A model generated the notes under the pieces. The model was given only the letters and a program-made list of their open reading frames with translations, made no database searches and was not told the DNA's origin. DNA of 64,000 nt from Cladochytrium replicatum (taxonomy: Eukaryota; Chytridiomycota; Chytridiomycetes; Cladochytriales; Cladochytriaceae), in assembly GCA_025526935.1 (NCBI GenBank), contig JAHLKD010000087.1, positions 124,001 through 188,000 on the forward strand, written 5' to 3'. Shown here in pieces: positions 22,319 to 32,164 of this stretch; position 1 is the first letter of the stretch, and each line of letters begins with the position of its first letter. Made by a program: the position numbers and the translations under genes.

Positions 22319-24151
22319 CATCCCTGCAGAAGTAGAATCTGGTTTACCAGCCTCAATTAACCATCTTAGGATTTTTGGCTGCACTGTCTGGGTTCCTGTA
22401 CCACCTCCAGCTCGAATAATCATATTAATAGGCCAAAAACATCTTGTGCGCAACCTGAAAGTGACAATGACAATGGGGATACCACTGTGGCAGTGGAAAA
22501 CAGACCCTCTGGCACCATTGTGGTAGTGGATAATGCTGGTGGGAGTGGGTAATGCCTCAAATGATGAAAGTCACAGTGCTCAAACTGGTATGTAAGCAGC
22601 ATCTTGTTGGAGTTGTGGAGTTGGGAAAACGTTCATTGGTAAATCCATGTTCAAAGGCCCTCCGTCTCGCTTTCTGACAGTTGTTTGCTAGCTAGGTCCT
22701 TACTCTTTGTGGTATATGTTTGGAAGTCCGGCATATCGCTCGAGAGCTAGCTTCGATGGTTTTTCTCTATCTTTATTAGTCTTCACTATTTTCCTTTAAC
22801 ATCTTTCAAATCCCAATTCCCAATCACTCACCTAATTTTTCCTCTCCTATCCACTAACTACATTCAAGTACCTGACTGGCCCCAATGGCAAACTGGGATG
22901 AAAGAAGAAATTACTTGTCTCTTGAAACGACAAGTTGGAGTCTGTGTACAGGAAGTACCAACCCGCAAACTACTTGTGGACACAAATGGGTTTTTGTTAC
23001 AAAAAGAGATTCTGATGGAAACATTGTTAGGTTTAAGGCATGCTTCGTTGCAAAAGGATTCAACCAACGACCTGGATTTGAATACTCAGATACCTATTCC
23101 CCTGTTATGGATTCTACTACCTACCGTATTATCCTTGCACTAAGTGTAACATTTAATGGCGAAGTTCATATTATGGACGTTGTACTTGCTTACCTCTATG
23201 GAGACACTGACTGCGAGATCTCCATGAAGGTCCCTGAAGGCCTATCTTGCGAAGGTCTCTATGACAACCCTGGAATACGTCTTCTTACTATGGACTATGG
23301 GCTCTACTTTGATGAAACAAAACCCTCTTCGATTGTTGCCTATGCTGACGCCTCGTTCATGTCTGAGCTCAAACCAGATATGCAACAACCTGCTGTTGAG
23401 CAGCTATCTCCTGGCGATCGACGAAACAGGACATGCCTACCACCTCTACTATGCACTCAGAAATTCTTGCTCTCTGGGACACAGCTAAGGAAATTATCTG
23501 GATCAGAGAATTTCTCACAGCTATGCTTACAGACTTACAATTACCTCTTATGATCCTTAATGGACTGACTGCTATCTATGAAGACAATGCTGCTTGTGTT
23601 TCCCAATTAAATCTGGTTACATTTGCACTGACCTTAACAAACATGTAGTTTCAAAATTCTTTGCCACTGCCCATCACGACAGTACCGATCTATGTGTCAC
23701 CAAAATCTCCTCTTCAGAGAACATGGCCAACTCACTCACCAAAATTGTCGGCCTTATTCAGTTTACCAAACTCCGCGACTCCGATTTCTCGCAGATATTC
23801 GTTCCAAGACATCCTTGTCCAAAGGGGGAGCCTCTATGCGCTAAATATCACGAGTTGGTCAACAATGTTGATTTGAAGGGAGAGAGCCAATATGCATTTT
23901 ATCCTATGGTTGGGCTTTAGTTCTTTTGTGGCAAACGACAATAATCGTTCTTCCATTTCTTTTCGCTCTCTGATTCTTCATCGCCGATATACTTCCTAGA
24001 GCACACTGTTTAATTTTATTTCTCTATGCTTTTACGTTTGTTCAGAGTGAGGGAGAGTGTCAAACGTCTATACAAATGTGCCGTCCTGCCATAAATCAAT
24101 AGATACCGACCGCGTCCTCTACACGTGCTAGTAGAGACTCACACTTTCTCA
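22319..24151 (+). mobile_element. Copia-D1: internally deleted derivative of the Copia-D family
   Basis: Segments align in order with Copia-D2 but with gaps. 22319-22420 matches about 27630-27730, and 22424-22800 matches about 28240-28615. 22878-23287 matches about 28908-29325, and 23290-23345 matches about 29929-29985. RNase H pieces follow and then a 3' LTR at 24058-24151. It lacks gag, protease, most of integrase and the middle of RT (YVDD absent). Remaining coding pieces include WVFVTKRDSDGNIVRFKACF near 22985 and SDTYSPVMDSTTYRIILAL near 23087. Confidence 0.85.
24058..24151 (+). repeat. Copia-D1 3' LTR (very short LTR)
   Basis: 94 bp, TGTCAAACGTCTATAC to ACTTTCTCA, preceded by purine tract GTGAGGGAGAG. 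Similar to the 103-bp LTR at 24869-24971. It abuts the alkylmercury-lyase-like reading frame with no spacer. Confidence 0.8.
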
Positions 24152-24694
24152 GCCGCCCCAACTACCTTCGTCGTAATATCCAGTTCTCGAAGATGGTGGG
24201 GCAACTGTGTGTGGTGCTCGCTCAGAGTTGCGTGCCTTTCAGGCGATCAAGTCACTATAGAGACAAGGTTGGGGGCTCTCGATGACTCCGTGACGATCGA
24301 GATCAAAGACGGGCAGTTGGTTGATACGGATTTCGTGATCCACTTCCAGGTTCTTCAGCGCAACGCTTGGGACAACGTCGTTTAAACTTGCTCGGTCATG
24401 CTCTTATTCCGGGACGAGGCCCAGGTTGATGTGTGGTGTGCGGACAGGGGAGTCCCGAAAGGTGATGTGAGACCCGTTGAGCAGGTCTGGAGATTTGCGA
24501 AGGAGTGGTATGGTCGTCATGCCGATGAGGATTGGACAAATTGGTCTGTAAAGGAGACTGCAGAGATCTTTCGGCGACATGGATTGGCAGGGCCGGCCTT
24601 GGATCTGGATCATTCGAACGGGAGTGTCCACTTTAATAATGGTCTGCTTGTTTTGCAGTATGCATGTTTGCAGTTCGTTTGTCAATCTGACTAG
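24152..24694 (+). pseudogene. Alkylmercury-lyase (MerB)-like gene, 5'-truncated, one nonsense codon
   Basis: The frame is open immediately from the LTR edge: RRWWGNCVWCSLRVA, VTIETRLGALDDSVTIEIKD, VDTDFVIHF. A TAA at 24383-24385 follows and the same frame continues TCSVMLLFRDEAQVDVWCAD, GVPKGDVRPVEQVWRFAKEW and IFRRHGLAGPALDL. This order resembles the bacterial alkylmercury lyase family as I know it. Two Cys in WC and TC contexts correspond in position to the MerB Cys pair (inference); the Asp that follows the first Cys in MerB reads Arg here. The N-terminal helix-turn-helix part is absent. The homologous context suggests the TAA replaced a Tyr codon. No intron is seen, so bacterial origin is plausible. 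Homology fades near 24640; the stop is at 24692. Confidence 0.55.
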
Positions 24695-24789
24695 TTTATG
24701 GTTTTGTACACAATATTTCCAACAATATCAGGAACCGAAGTTTACCACATTATTACAGCTGAAAGGGATAAGAATTCTCTCCCACCAAG

Positions 24790-24868
24790 AAAAACATCTG
24801 CAACCCAACGCTTCCCAACGAACTCCTCAGGCTCATCCTGATTGATCACCTAGCAATCCCACCAAAAC
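24790..24868 (+). pseudogene. F-box-like 5' piece of an ankyrin-type gene, cut by Copia-D2
   Basis: Short frame reading LPNELLRLILIDHLAIPPK (about 24811-24867), which fits the start of an F-box (LPxELLxxI). It ends exactly at the Copia-D2 LTR (24869). On the other side of Copia-D2, the same strand continues with ankyrin-like repeats (30625-32164). F-box plus ankyrin architecture makes one interrupted gene the simplest reading, but the piece is short. Confidence 0.35.
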
Positions 24869-24971
24869 TGTCAAACGTGCACTCTACACAAATGTGCTGT
24901 CCTGGCGTAAATCAATAAACACGTGACCACAATCCTCTCTGCACAAGAGCTAGTAGACTCACACGTTATCA
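24869..24971 (+). repeat. Copia-D2 5' LTR
   Basis: 103 bp, TGTCAAACGTGCACTC to CACGTTATCA. Such LTRs are short for copia elements, which usually have a few hundred bp. Matches the 94-bp LTR of D1, including AAATCAATA and GCTAGTAGA..CTCACAC. Confidence 0.8.
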
Positions 24972-25110
24972 GCACACTGCTCTGAATCATCGGCAATCAA
25001 GCTCCAAACTGGCCGGAAAACATCGCACCGCTCTACTCGAAACGGAAACAGGCAAACAGCCCACCAGCACAACAAAACTACCACCCAGATCATCACCACC
25101 ACCACTCACC

Positions 25111-26510
25111 ATGTCCAACTTGAAGGGCAAGAAGATTATCCTGCAGACTGATGGATCCAACTGTATTGCCTGGCATGCCAACATCCAGAAAATTGCCATC
25201 GCCCACAGTCTCCGCTAATTTTTGGACAAAAACAAAGTCATCCCTGGCATCAATGATGATGGCACCCTGGACTTAGCAAAAATCAACTTCACCCCCGATG
25301 AAGACATATTGTTCACCAATGCAACTCGACTTCTGCTATTCATCCAGGAATCCTTGCCGACTGACACTATTGGAGCTCTGTATGCCGAATGGTACCACCC
25401 AGGCAAAATTCTGGAAGACCTCAAGACGGCCTACACCCAACTTGCGAATGCTGCAGCCACTGAAGTACGTCGAAAATGGCAGAAACTTTGACTCTCCGAT
25501 TATGTCAACATCATCGCCTATAACTCTGCGATCTTGAAAATTTCTGGCGAAATGAAGCGCATCGGACAAGCTGCCGAAGTCACAGATGAGAAGATGATAA
25601 CAAAAACCTTGGAAACCTTCAAAGAACAAGACATCGCGATAAGCAACCAATTGAGAGCCAAAAACTTTACTAAATATCATGATCTTTACACCCATATGCT
25701 TGACGACAGGACTCATGGACTGGGAATACAAAGACAAGCCGAACTTGGCGGACCATCGCTCAACATTGGCTATGATAGAATCCCTGTCCCCCAGGCTCTG
25801 GCAACATCGACTCCGACTTTACCTGTCCCAACTGGCCCTGCACTTCCTTCAACAACAACACCAGTGAACATGTTCATCTACCGTGGACGTGGCCGTGGAC
25901 GCGCCGTGGTAGAGATTTGGATATGGCCCTCCTCGTGGACGTGGAAATGGTTCCACCCGCGGTAAGAATATGACACCTGCACCACTGATCTGTCGTCGTT
26001 GTGGCCAGTATGGACACGTCTCTAGGGTGTGCACGACCTCCAATGCGGAAGCCCAGGCCTTCCAGGCCTTCGGGGGGGCCCAGAACCCACAACCTAACTA
26101 CCAGAACAAACAAGACTCTTATGGCCCTCGCCGCCCTCGCCTTCGCGCAGTAACTAGCAATTACAAACCCATACCTTCACAACAATACTTTATGTTTTCT
26201 CATACTGATTCCGATATTCCCTACCCATCAGATCAAATGTCCCAGCAGACTGAAGAAGTTGTCGACAACGAGAACTACGAAGAGGAAGAATGTAATGACC
26301 AGGACTATGAATATTACTACGATGACAACTATGACCACGACGACTATGATGAGGAACCACCAACTGCAGGGATGTATATGCTCAACTTTGCTAACATTAC
26401 TGTAGGAAAAGACAACCATGAAGATTCACCCCCAATTGTCGACTTCACCGACAGCGAATCAACAGTCCCCTGCCTTATTGACAACTGTGCTCGAGTTACT
26501 GTCCTATGAC
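25111..26510 (+). pseudogene. Copia-D2 gag and protease remnant
   Basis: ATG at 25111 (MSNLKGKKIILQTDGSN). TAA at 25216-25218 and TGA at 25489-25491 interrupt the gag. Basic RGRGRGR segment near 25885. Zinc knuckle CRRCGQYGHVSRVC near 25990-26030 (CX2CX4HX4C). A strongly acidic Asp/Glu/Tyr tract is at 26260-26350. The protease site reads CLIDNCARVTVL near 26473, with Asn-Cys in place of Thr/Ser-Gly, so even the repaired frame would lack a normal active site. The frame stops at 26507-26509. Confidence 0.8.
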
Positions 26511-26553
26511 ACCGTGAATTCTTCCTGACTCTGGAAAATCATCCGGATCTCCA

Positions 26554-27886
26554 ATGGGTTACAACAATCAAAGGAAACGTGAAGTATTTGGTATTGGAGT
26601 TGGTAGCGCCCGAGTTATGTTGGAAAATGGAACTGTACTTAACATTACCCTTGCTGTTCTCGCTCCAGAAGCCACAGAGAATGTCATACCTGTCGATGTC
26701 CTCCACGAAAACAACTTGGAAAGTTTTGCTGCATTATTATCCCGACTAACTTACATTACAGATGCCACCACTGAATTATTATCCCGACTAACTTATATTA
26801 CAGATGCCACCACTGAACTGACAGTTGAAGTACTTGACCGTCACCCTGACCTCAGCCTCCCATTCGCACGAATTCGCCCAGCTCAACTTTCAGCCAATAT
26901 GATTGCGATGACGGATCACTCTGGCCGCAAAAATTACACCACCAACCACAATCAAAGACCGTTCCACCGCCTACAAACGATATCATGCTCGACTTGGGCA
27001 TCAGAGCTCGGATTCCATGAAACTCCTGATCAGACACCACCCTCATCTCATTCCTTTACGTCAATCTGACATCCCATCCTCCATTTCAGACATTGATGAA
27101 GAAATCTGTCAACCACTTGCACAAGGAAAATTCAAGACAGCCCCCTTCGACAGTAAAGACAAGTCAACCAACCGACGATTTGGCGAAATATTACACTCTG
27201 ACCATGCCGGACCAATCTACCCACCAGCCGTTGGCCAATATACTGCATTTGAGCTGACAATCAAGACCAAATCACGTTTGATGAAAGTTACACCATCTGA
27301 ATCCACTGATCAGTTCCTTGCCATTGCAGTTCAACAGATTCATTCCCACAACATCCACCACCCGGACAACCCAATCACAGCGATATGATTCGACAATAAC
27401 CAGAACAGTGCTGCAATTGAAAACTTCTGCCAAGCAAGAGGGATTACTATCGAGCCCAGTGTTCCCTACGTACCTCAGATGAACGGATTGCTGAACGAGG
27501 AATTGACATCATCGTCACAATGGGCCGAACCTTCCTTATGGGCTGCAACCTCCCGCAAAATTACTGGCACCTTGCATTTGAACACGCCTGCGACATCAAG
27601 AACCACCTACCTCACTCATCCCTGGACTATGCAATCCCTGCAGAAGTAGAATCTGGTTTACCAACCTCAATTAACCATTTTAGGATTTTTGGCTGCACTG
27701 TCTGGTTCCTGTACCACCTCCAGCTCGAACAAAACTTCCTCAGTTCACTCATTAGCCATCTACATCGGAGCGAATACACCAAAAATTATCAGGGCCATCC
27801 ACCCATATACAGGCTATGTGTTCACTGCTCGCTTTGCTGATTGTGTTTTTGACGAATCTTCTTTCCAGAACTACATCCCTACCTAA
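26554..27886 (+). pseudogene. Copia-D2 integrase region
   Basis: Core pieces: EILHSDHAGPIYPPAVGQY near 27185 (first Asp), FDNNQNSAAIENFCQARGI near 27390 (second Asp, just after a TGA at 27386-27388), then PYVPQMNGLLNEEL near 27468 (Glu region; canonical forms read QNGVAERRN). The flank LPQNYWHLAFEHACDIKNHLPHSS (in two parts) near 27550 is the usual post-core segment. No intact HHCC module was found between 26560 and 27000, and a 42-bp tandem duplication lies there. Confidence 0.75.
26734..26817 (+). repeat. 42-bp tandem duplication within Copia-D2 pol
   Basis: Two adjacent 42-bp units (26734-26775, 26776-26817) differ at one base (TTACATTACA versus TTATATTACA). 42 bp is 14 codons, so the frame is kept and the peptide LLSRLTYITDATTE is repeated. 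Confidence 0.92.
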
Positions 27887-27889
27887 GAC

Positions 27890-28795
27890 CACAACTACCA
27901 TCATCTTCACCTCTGACAGTATTCCCAATCGATAACTGGCCCTCTCAGATCCCATTCCCTCACCCGAACCCAGCAAACCGCGAATCTCTCACTCAACGTG
28001 CGATTGCTGCTGCTGAACCACCCACAATCATTCGGGCACCCTCGTCACAAAAACAACAACGCCCCAGCAAATCAACATCAGATGCACCACCAGACAGTAC
28101 ACCAACACCAGCGAACGTCCCTCCTGTTCGACCAGCCTAAACACCTTCAACAACAACCCGACCAACCACCCCAACAACCTCGCAAATGAAACACTACTCC
28201 ATCACCTACTCGCCACGTCACACACGCAAAAAGACCTATCATATTAATAGGCCAAAAACATCTCATGTGCAACCTGCAAGTGACAATGACAATGGGGACA
28301 CCACTGTGGTAGTGGAAAACAGACCACTGTGGTAGTGGATAATGCCGGCGCCACTGTGGGAGTGGGTAACGCCTCAAATTGTGAAAGTCACAGTGCTCAA
28401 ACTGGTATGTAAGCAGCATCTTGATGGAGTTGTGGAGTTGGGAAAACGTTCATTGGTAAATCCATGTTCAAAGGCCCTCCGTCTCGCTTTCTGACAGTTG
28501 TTTGCTAGCTAGGTCCTTACTCTTTGTGGTGTATGTTTGGAAGTCCGGCATATCGCTCGAGAGCTGGATTCGATGCTTTTCTCTATCTTATTAGTCTTCA
28601 CTATTTGTTTAACATCTTTCAAATCCCAAATCCCAATCACTCACTATCCACTTACTACATTCAGGGACTTCATCAACTAAACCTCGAATCAAACTTGTTC
28701 TCAAACCTCCTACCAACAACGAGGTCCTCTTCAGTAACATCACCGTCACCCGTTCCCTTGTAGACAATGCATTCGCTTTCACCACATACAAAACC
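27890..28795 (+). other. Copia-D2 integrase-RT spacer, largely non-coding
   Basis: Pro/Gln-rich coding-like sequence (27900-28190) gives way to non-coding sequence containing near-copies of GTGGTAGTGG near 28304 and 28328. The block at 28240-28615 is also conserved in D1, so it belongs to the family. Copia elements usually read straight through here. Confidence 0.6.
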
Positions 28796-28798
28796 ATC

Positions 28799-30500
28799 AT
28801 GGCTACAGACAACACTTCAACAAACTCCAAATCAAAGAAGCATCAACCTTCCCACTCACAATATCGACCAGACCCCATCACGCTGGAAGAAGCCAAAGCT
28901 TCACCTGACTGGCCCCAATGGCAAACTGCGATGAAAGAAGAAATTACTGGCCTCTTGAAACGACAAGTTGGAGGCCCTGTACAGGAAGTACCAACCCACA
29001 AACTACTTGTGGACCACAATGGGTTTTTGTTACAAAACGAGATTCTGATGGAAACATTATTAGGTTTAAGGCACGCCTTGTAGCAAAAGGATTCAATCAA
29101 TGACCTGGATTTGAATACTCAGATACCTATTCCCCTGTTATGGATTCTACTACCTACCGTATTATCCTTACACTAAGTGTTATATTTAACGTCGAAGTTC
29201 ATCTTATGGACGTTGTACTTGCTTACCTCTATGGAGACACTGACTGCGAGATCTACATGAAGGTTCCTGAAGGCCTATATTACGAAGGTGTTTATGACAA
29301 CCCTGGAATCCGTCTTCTTAAAGCCCTCTATGGTCTTAAACAATCTGGGCGATGCTGGTTCGAACGACTTGCGAAGTTCCTCGATTCTCGAGATTATCTC
29401 TCCATGCCTAAAGCACCTCCTATTTACTATAAAGCCTTTTGCTGATGGATGGGTTATTATCGGAATCTATGTAGACGACCTAAGCATTATGGGAACTCCT
29501 GAAGCTATTCAACTAACCAAAACACTTCTCAAATCTGAATTTGAAATGAAAGACCTTGGATTAGCTCAATCATGCATTGGATTCGAATTCCTTCGTACTC
29601 CCAATGGTCTCTTTGTCCACCAACAGGCTTACACTAAGAAAATTCTTGACAGATTTGGTATGTCTGACTGCAATGATACTACACTCATCCCACTTGACGT
29701 CAGACAAATTGAACCCTGGAACGACAAATATGGTCCTCTCCGCGAAGGAGAAGACATTCTTTCACCCGGTTATCCTTACATGAGCCTAATTGGATCTTTA
29801 ATTTACCTTGCTAACAAAAGTAGACCTGACATCACATTTGCAGTACACCTTCTAGCTCGCCACAGCCAAGCCCCTACTATGAGACACTGGGAAGGAGGTA
29901 AAATGATTCTAAAATATCTAAAACAGACTATGGACTATGGGCTCTACTTTGATCGAACAAAACCCGCTTCGATTGTTGCCTACGCCGATGACTTGTTCAT
30001 GTCTGACTACTCCTCTGGTAAAGCTCAAACCGGATATGCACTAATCTGATGTGGCGCAGCTATATCCTGGCGATCAACCAAACAGGATAAGCCTACTACC
30101 TCTATTATGCACTCAGAAATTCTTGGTCTCTGGGACACAGCTAAGGAAATTATCTGGATCAGAGAACTTCTCACAACTATACTTACAGACTTACACTTAC
30201 CTCTTACGATACTCAATGGGACCGACTACTATCTATGAAGACAACACTGATTGTGTTTCCCAAATTAAATCAGGTTACATTCGCACTGACCTTAACAAAC
30301 ATGTAGATTCAAAAGTCTTTGCCACTGCCCATCACGACGGTACTGATCTATGTGTCACCAAAATCTCCTCTTAAGAGAACATGGCTGACTTACTCACCAA
30401 AACTCTCGGCCGTATTCAGTTTACCAAACACCGCGATTCCCTCGGTCTCCGATCTCTTGCAGATATTCGTTCTATGACATCCTTGTCCAAAGGGGGAGTC
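28799..30500 (+). pseudogene. Copia-D2 reverse transcriptase and RNase H
   Basis: Pieces in order: DWPQWQTAMKEEI near 28905, QWVFVTKRDSDGNIIRFKAR near 29015, then TGA at 29101-29103 where D1 has CGA (FNQRPGFEY), YSPVMDSTTYRIILTLSV near 29130, ALYGLKQSGRCWFERL near 29323 and the catalytic loop IGIYVDDLSIMG near 29462 (canonical YVDD). IGSLIYLANKSRPDITFAVH is near 29790. RNase H pieces run YADDLFMSDYSSGKAQTGYA (29980), ILGLWDTAKEIIWIRELL (30120) and a final segment near 30370-30460. Multiple stops. Confidence 0.82.
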
Positions 30501-30581
30501 TCTATGCGCTAAATATCACGAGTTGGTCAACGATGTCGATTTGAGGGGGAGAGAGCCAATATCATTTTATTCTATGGTTGG

Positions 30582-30624
30582 GAATCAATAAACGAGTGAC
30601 CACGATCCTCTCTGCACAAGAGCT
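30582..30624 (+). repeat. Copia-D2 3' LTR remnant
   Basis: AATCAATAAAC and TCCTCTCTGCACAAGAGCT match the middle of the 24869-24971 LTR. Both LTR ends are missing. The left junction shares GG(T)TGGG/AATCAATA sequence with D1, which looks like a small deletion. Confidence 0.75.
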
Positions 30625-32164
30625 ACAGAAACCTTCCCACATCGCAACCCACCTCCGTCGGGCCCCTCCAAAACCTCCTCAAAACCTCCTCCTGACACAG
30701 CACCTCCCAAACCTCGCAGTACCGTATGACATCCACTGAAGCCCGCCCCACAAATGAGATGTTGGGCTTGGAGCTCGAATGGTCTGGGCATGCGCTGGCC
30801 ACCGCGAGTGCAAACGGGCATATGGGAATGCTGATGAAAGTGGGTTGGAGCTAAAGCGTACCCAAGCGAGCGTGAGTAGCCGCAAATGGGCACCTTCGCT
30901 TCAGTGGTGGAGGAGTCTGAGCGGAGTGTAAATGGAGTGGAGCTGTACTTGCTCACGGCGCCGTCGTCAAGTGCGTCGTGTACACACCGCTGAAAGTCCC
31001 CGTGGACATTGTGACACTCAACGGGGTCAAGGTGAGCCCGTACCATCCCGCGAAAACATCCACGGGGACAAAATGGAGTTTCCCCATAGAGGTGGTTATG
31101 AGTGCTTGCAAATATGGTCGTGTGAGTGCGCTTGAGTGGTTGAAACGCATCGATCTTGGAATGGATTTCGAGTGCGCGGGAGTGCCGGCCGCAACTGCGG
31201 GTAGGCGCATGAACGTGCTCCGGCGTGGAAAGATACGGGTTGAATCTAACTCCCGCAGTTTCGAAACCACCATGTCACAAATGTTTGGATAAAGCGACTG
31301 AGAAGGGGCCACATCGGCGTACTTGACCGGTGGAAATCCAACGGGCTCGAACCGCGCTACACCCACTGTGCGATGAAACGGAAACGTTGCGCTGCTGAAT
31401 TTGGCGGAAAGATAGCAGCTACCGCCATGGACTGCGCAAAGCGAACAGGGGCACGTCGATGTAGTTGACTGGTGGCTCATCAGTGGTCTCGAGTTGCTCT
31501 ACACGCACAAAGCGATTGTAGCTGCAAGCAAAAGGGTCGCTTGAAGTGCTCGATGGGTGGCCTCTAGCGACCTGCACTGAGGTGGTCCGTATCCTCCATG
31601 GACGACATTAACGGCGACGAGGCACTCGACGTTTTGAGCTGGTGGATGGAAAGCGGACTCAAATTGCGCTGGGGCGAACGGGCGATGAACCATGCGAGCG
31701 TAAGTGGACATGTGTTGGATTGGTGGATCAACTCCGGAGTCGAGCTGCGGTATTCTGCAACGATGGGCCTGGCGAGCGCGATCGGACGCTTGTTGGACTG
31801 GTGGAAGAACAGCGGGCTTACGTTGAAGTGGACTGCTGATTCGATGGATGATGCGACCGAACATAAGCTTCTCAGCATGCTGGATTGGTGGAAGAAGGGT
31901 GGGCTTGAGTTGAGGCGGGCGGCGGCGGGTATTGATCAAGCGTCCATGTTTGGGTCTATCCGGGCTCCCGACAGGTGGAAGTCTAGTGGATTTGAGAAGC
32001 GACACACGCAACATAACTCCATGTTTACGAGAAAGAACGTTTTGCGTGAGGGTTTGAATACTTCCTCGCAGGCAGATTGGAGCAATGTTAAGGCAGCGGA
32101 ATCAAATATTATGTGCGAAAAACAACTACAGATAAAGCTTGATACTATTTACACATCAGCGTAG
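30625..32164 (+). pseudogene. Ankyrin-like repeat gene (F-box/ankyrin family), frameshifted
   Basis: Repeats of about 33 residues with the core DWWxxSGLxLxW: EMLGLELEWSGHALATASAN near 30750, EVVMSACKYGRVSALEWLKR near 31093, then four clear units in the last frame (31598-32164), for example VLDWWINSGVELRYSATMGL and LLDWWKNSGLTLKWTADSMD. The frame changes near 30850, 30940, 31290 and 31580, so only the last 188 codons are continuous. Upstream, ATHLRRAPPKPPQNLLLTQH and LPNLAVPYDIH suggest the F-box-to-repeat linker. These repeats are ankyrin-like, probably substrate recognition. The last frame overlaps the convergent SPRY gene by 16 bp. Confidence 0.6.

Larger units (their letters stand above)
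24869..30624 (+). mobile_element. Copia-D2: copia element with ~100-bp LTRs, heavily mutated
   Basis: 5' LTR 24869-24971, gag from ATG 25111, CCHC zinc knuckle, protease remnant, integrase, a long non-coding spacer, RT and RNase H, then a 3' LTR remnant at 30582-30624. At least ten stops or frameshifts occur. Target-site duplication cannot be tested because the 3' LTR is truncated at both ends. It appears to split an F-box/ankyrin-like gene. Confidence 0.85.
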
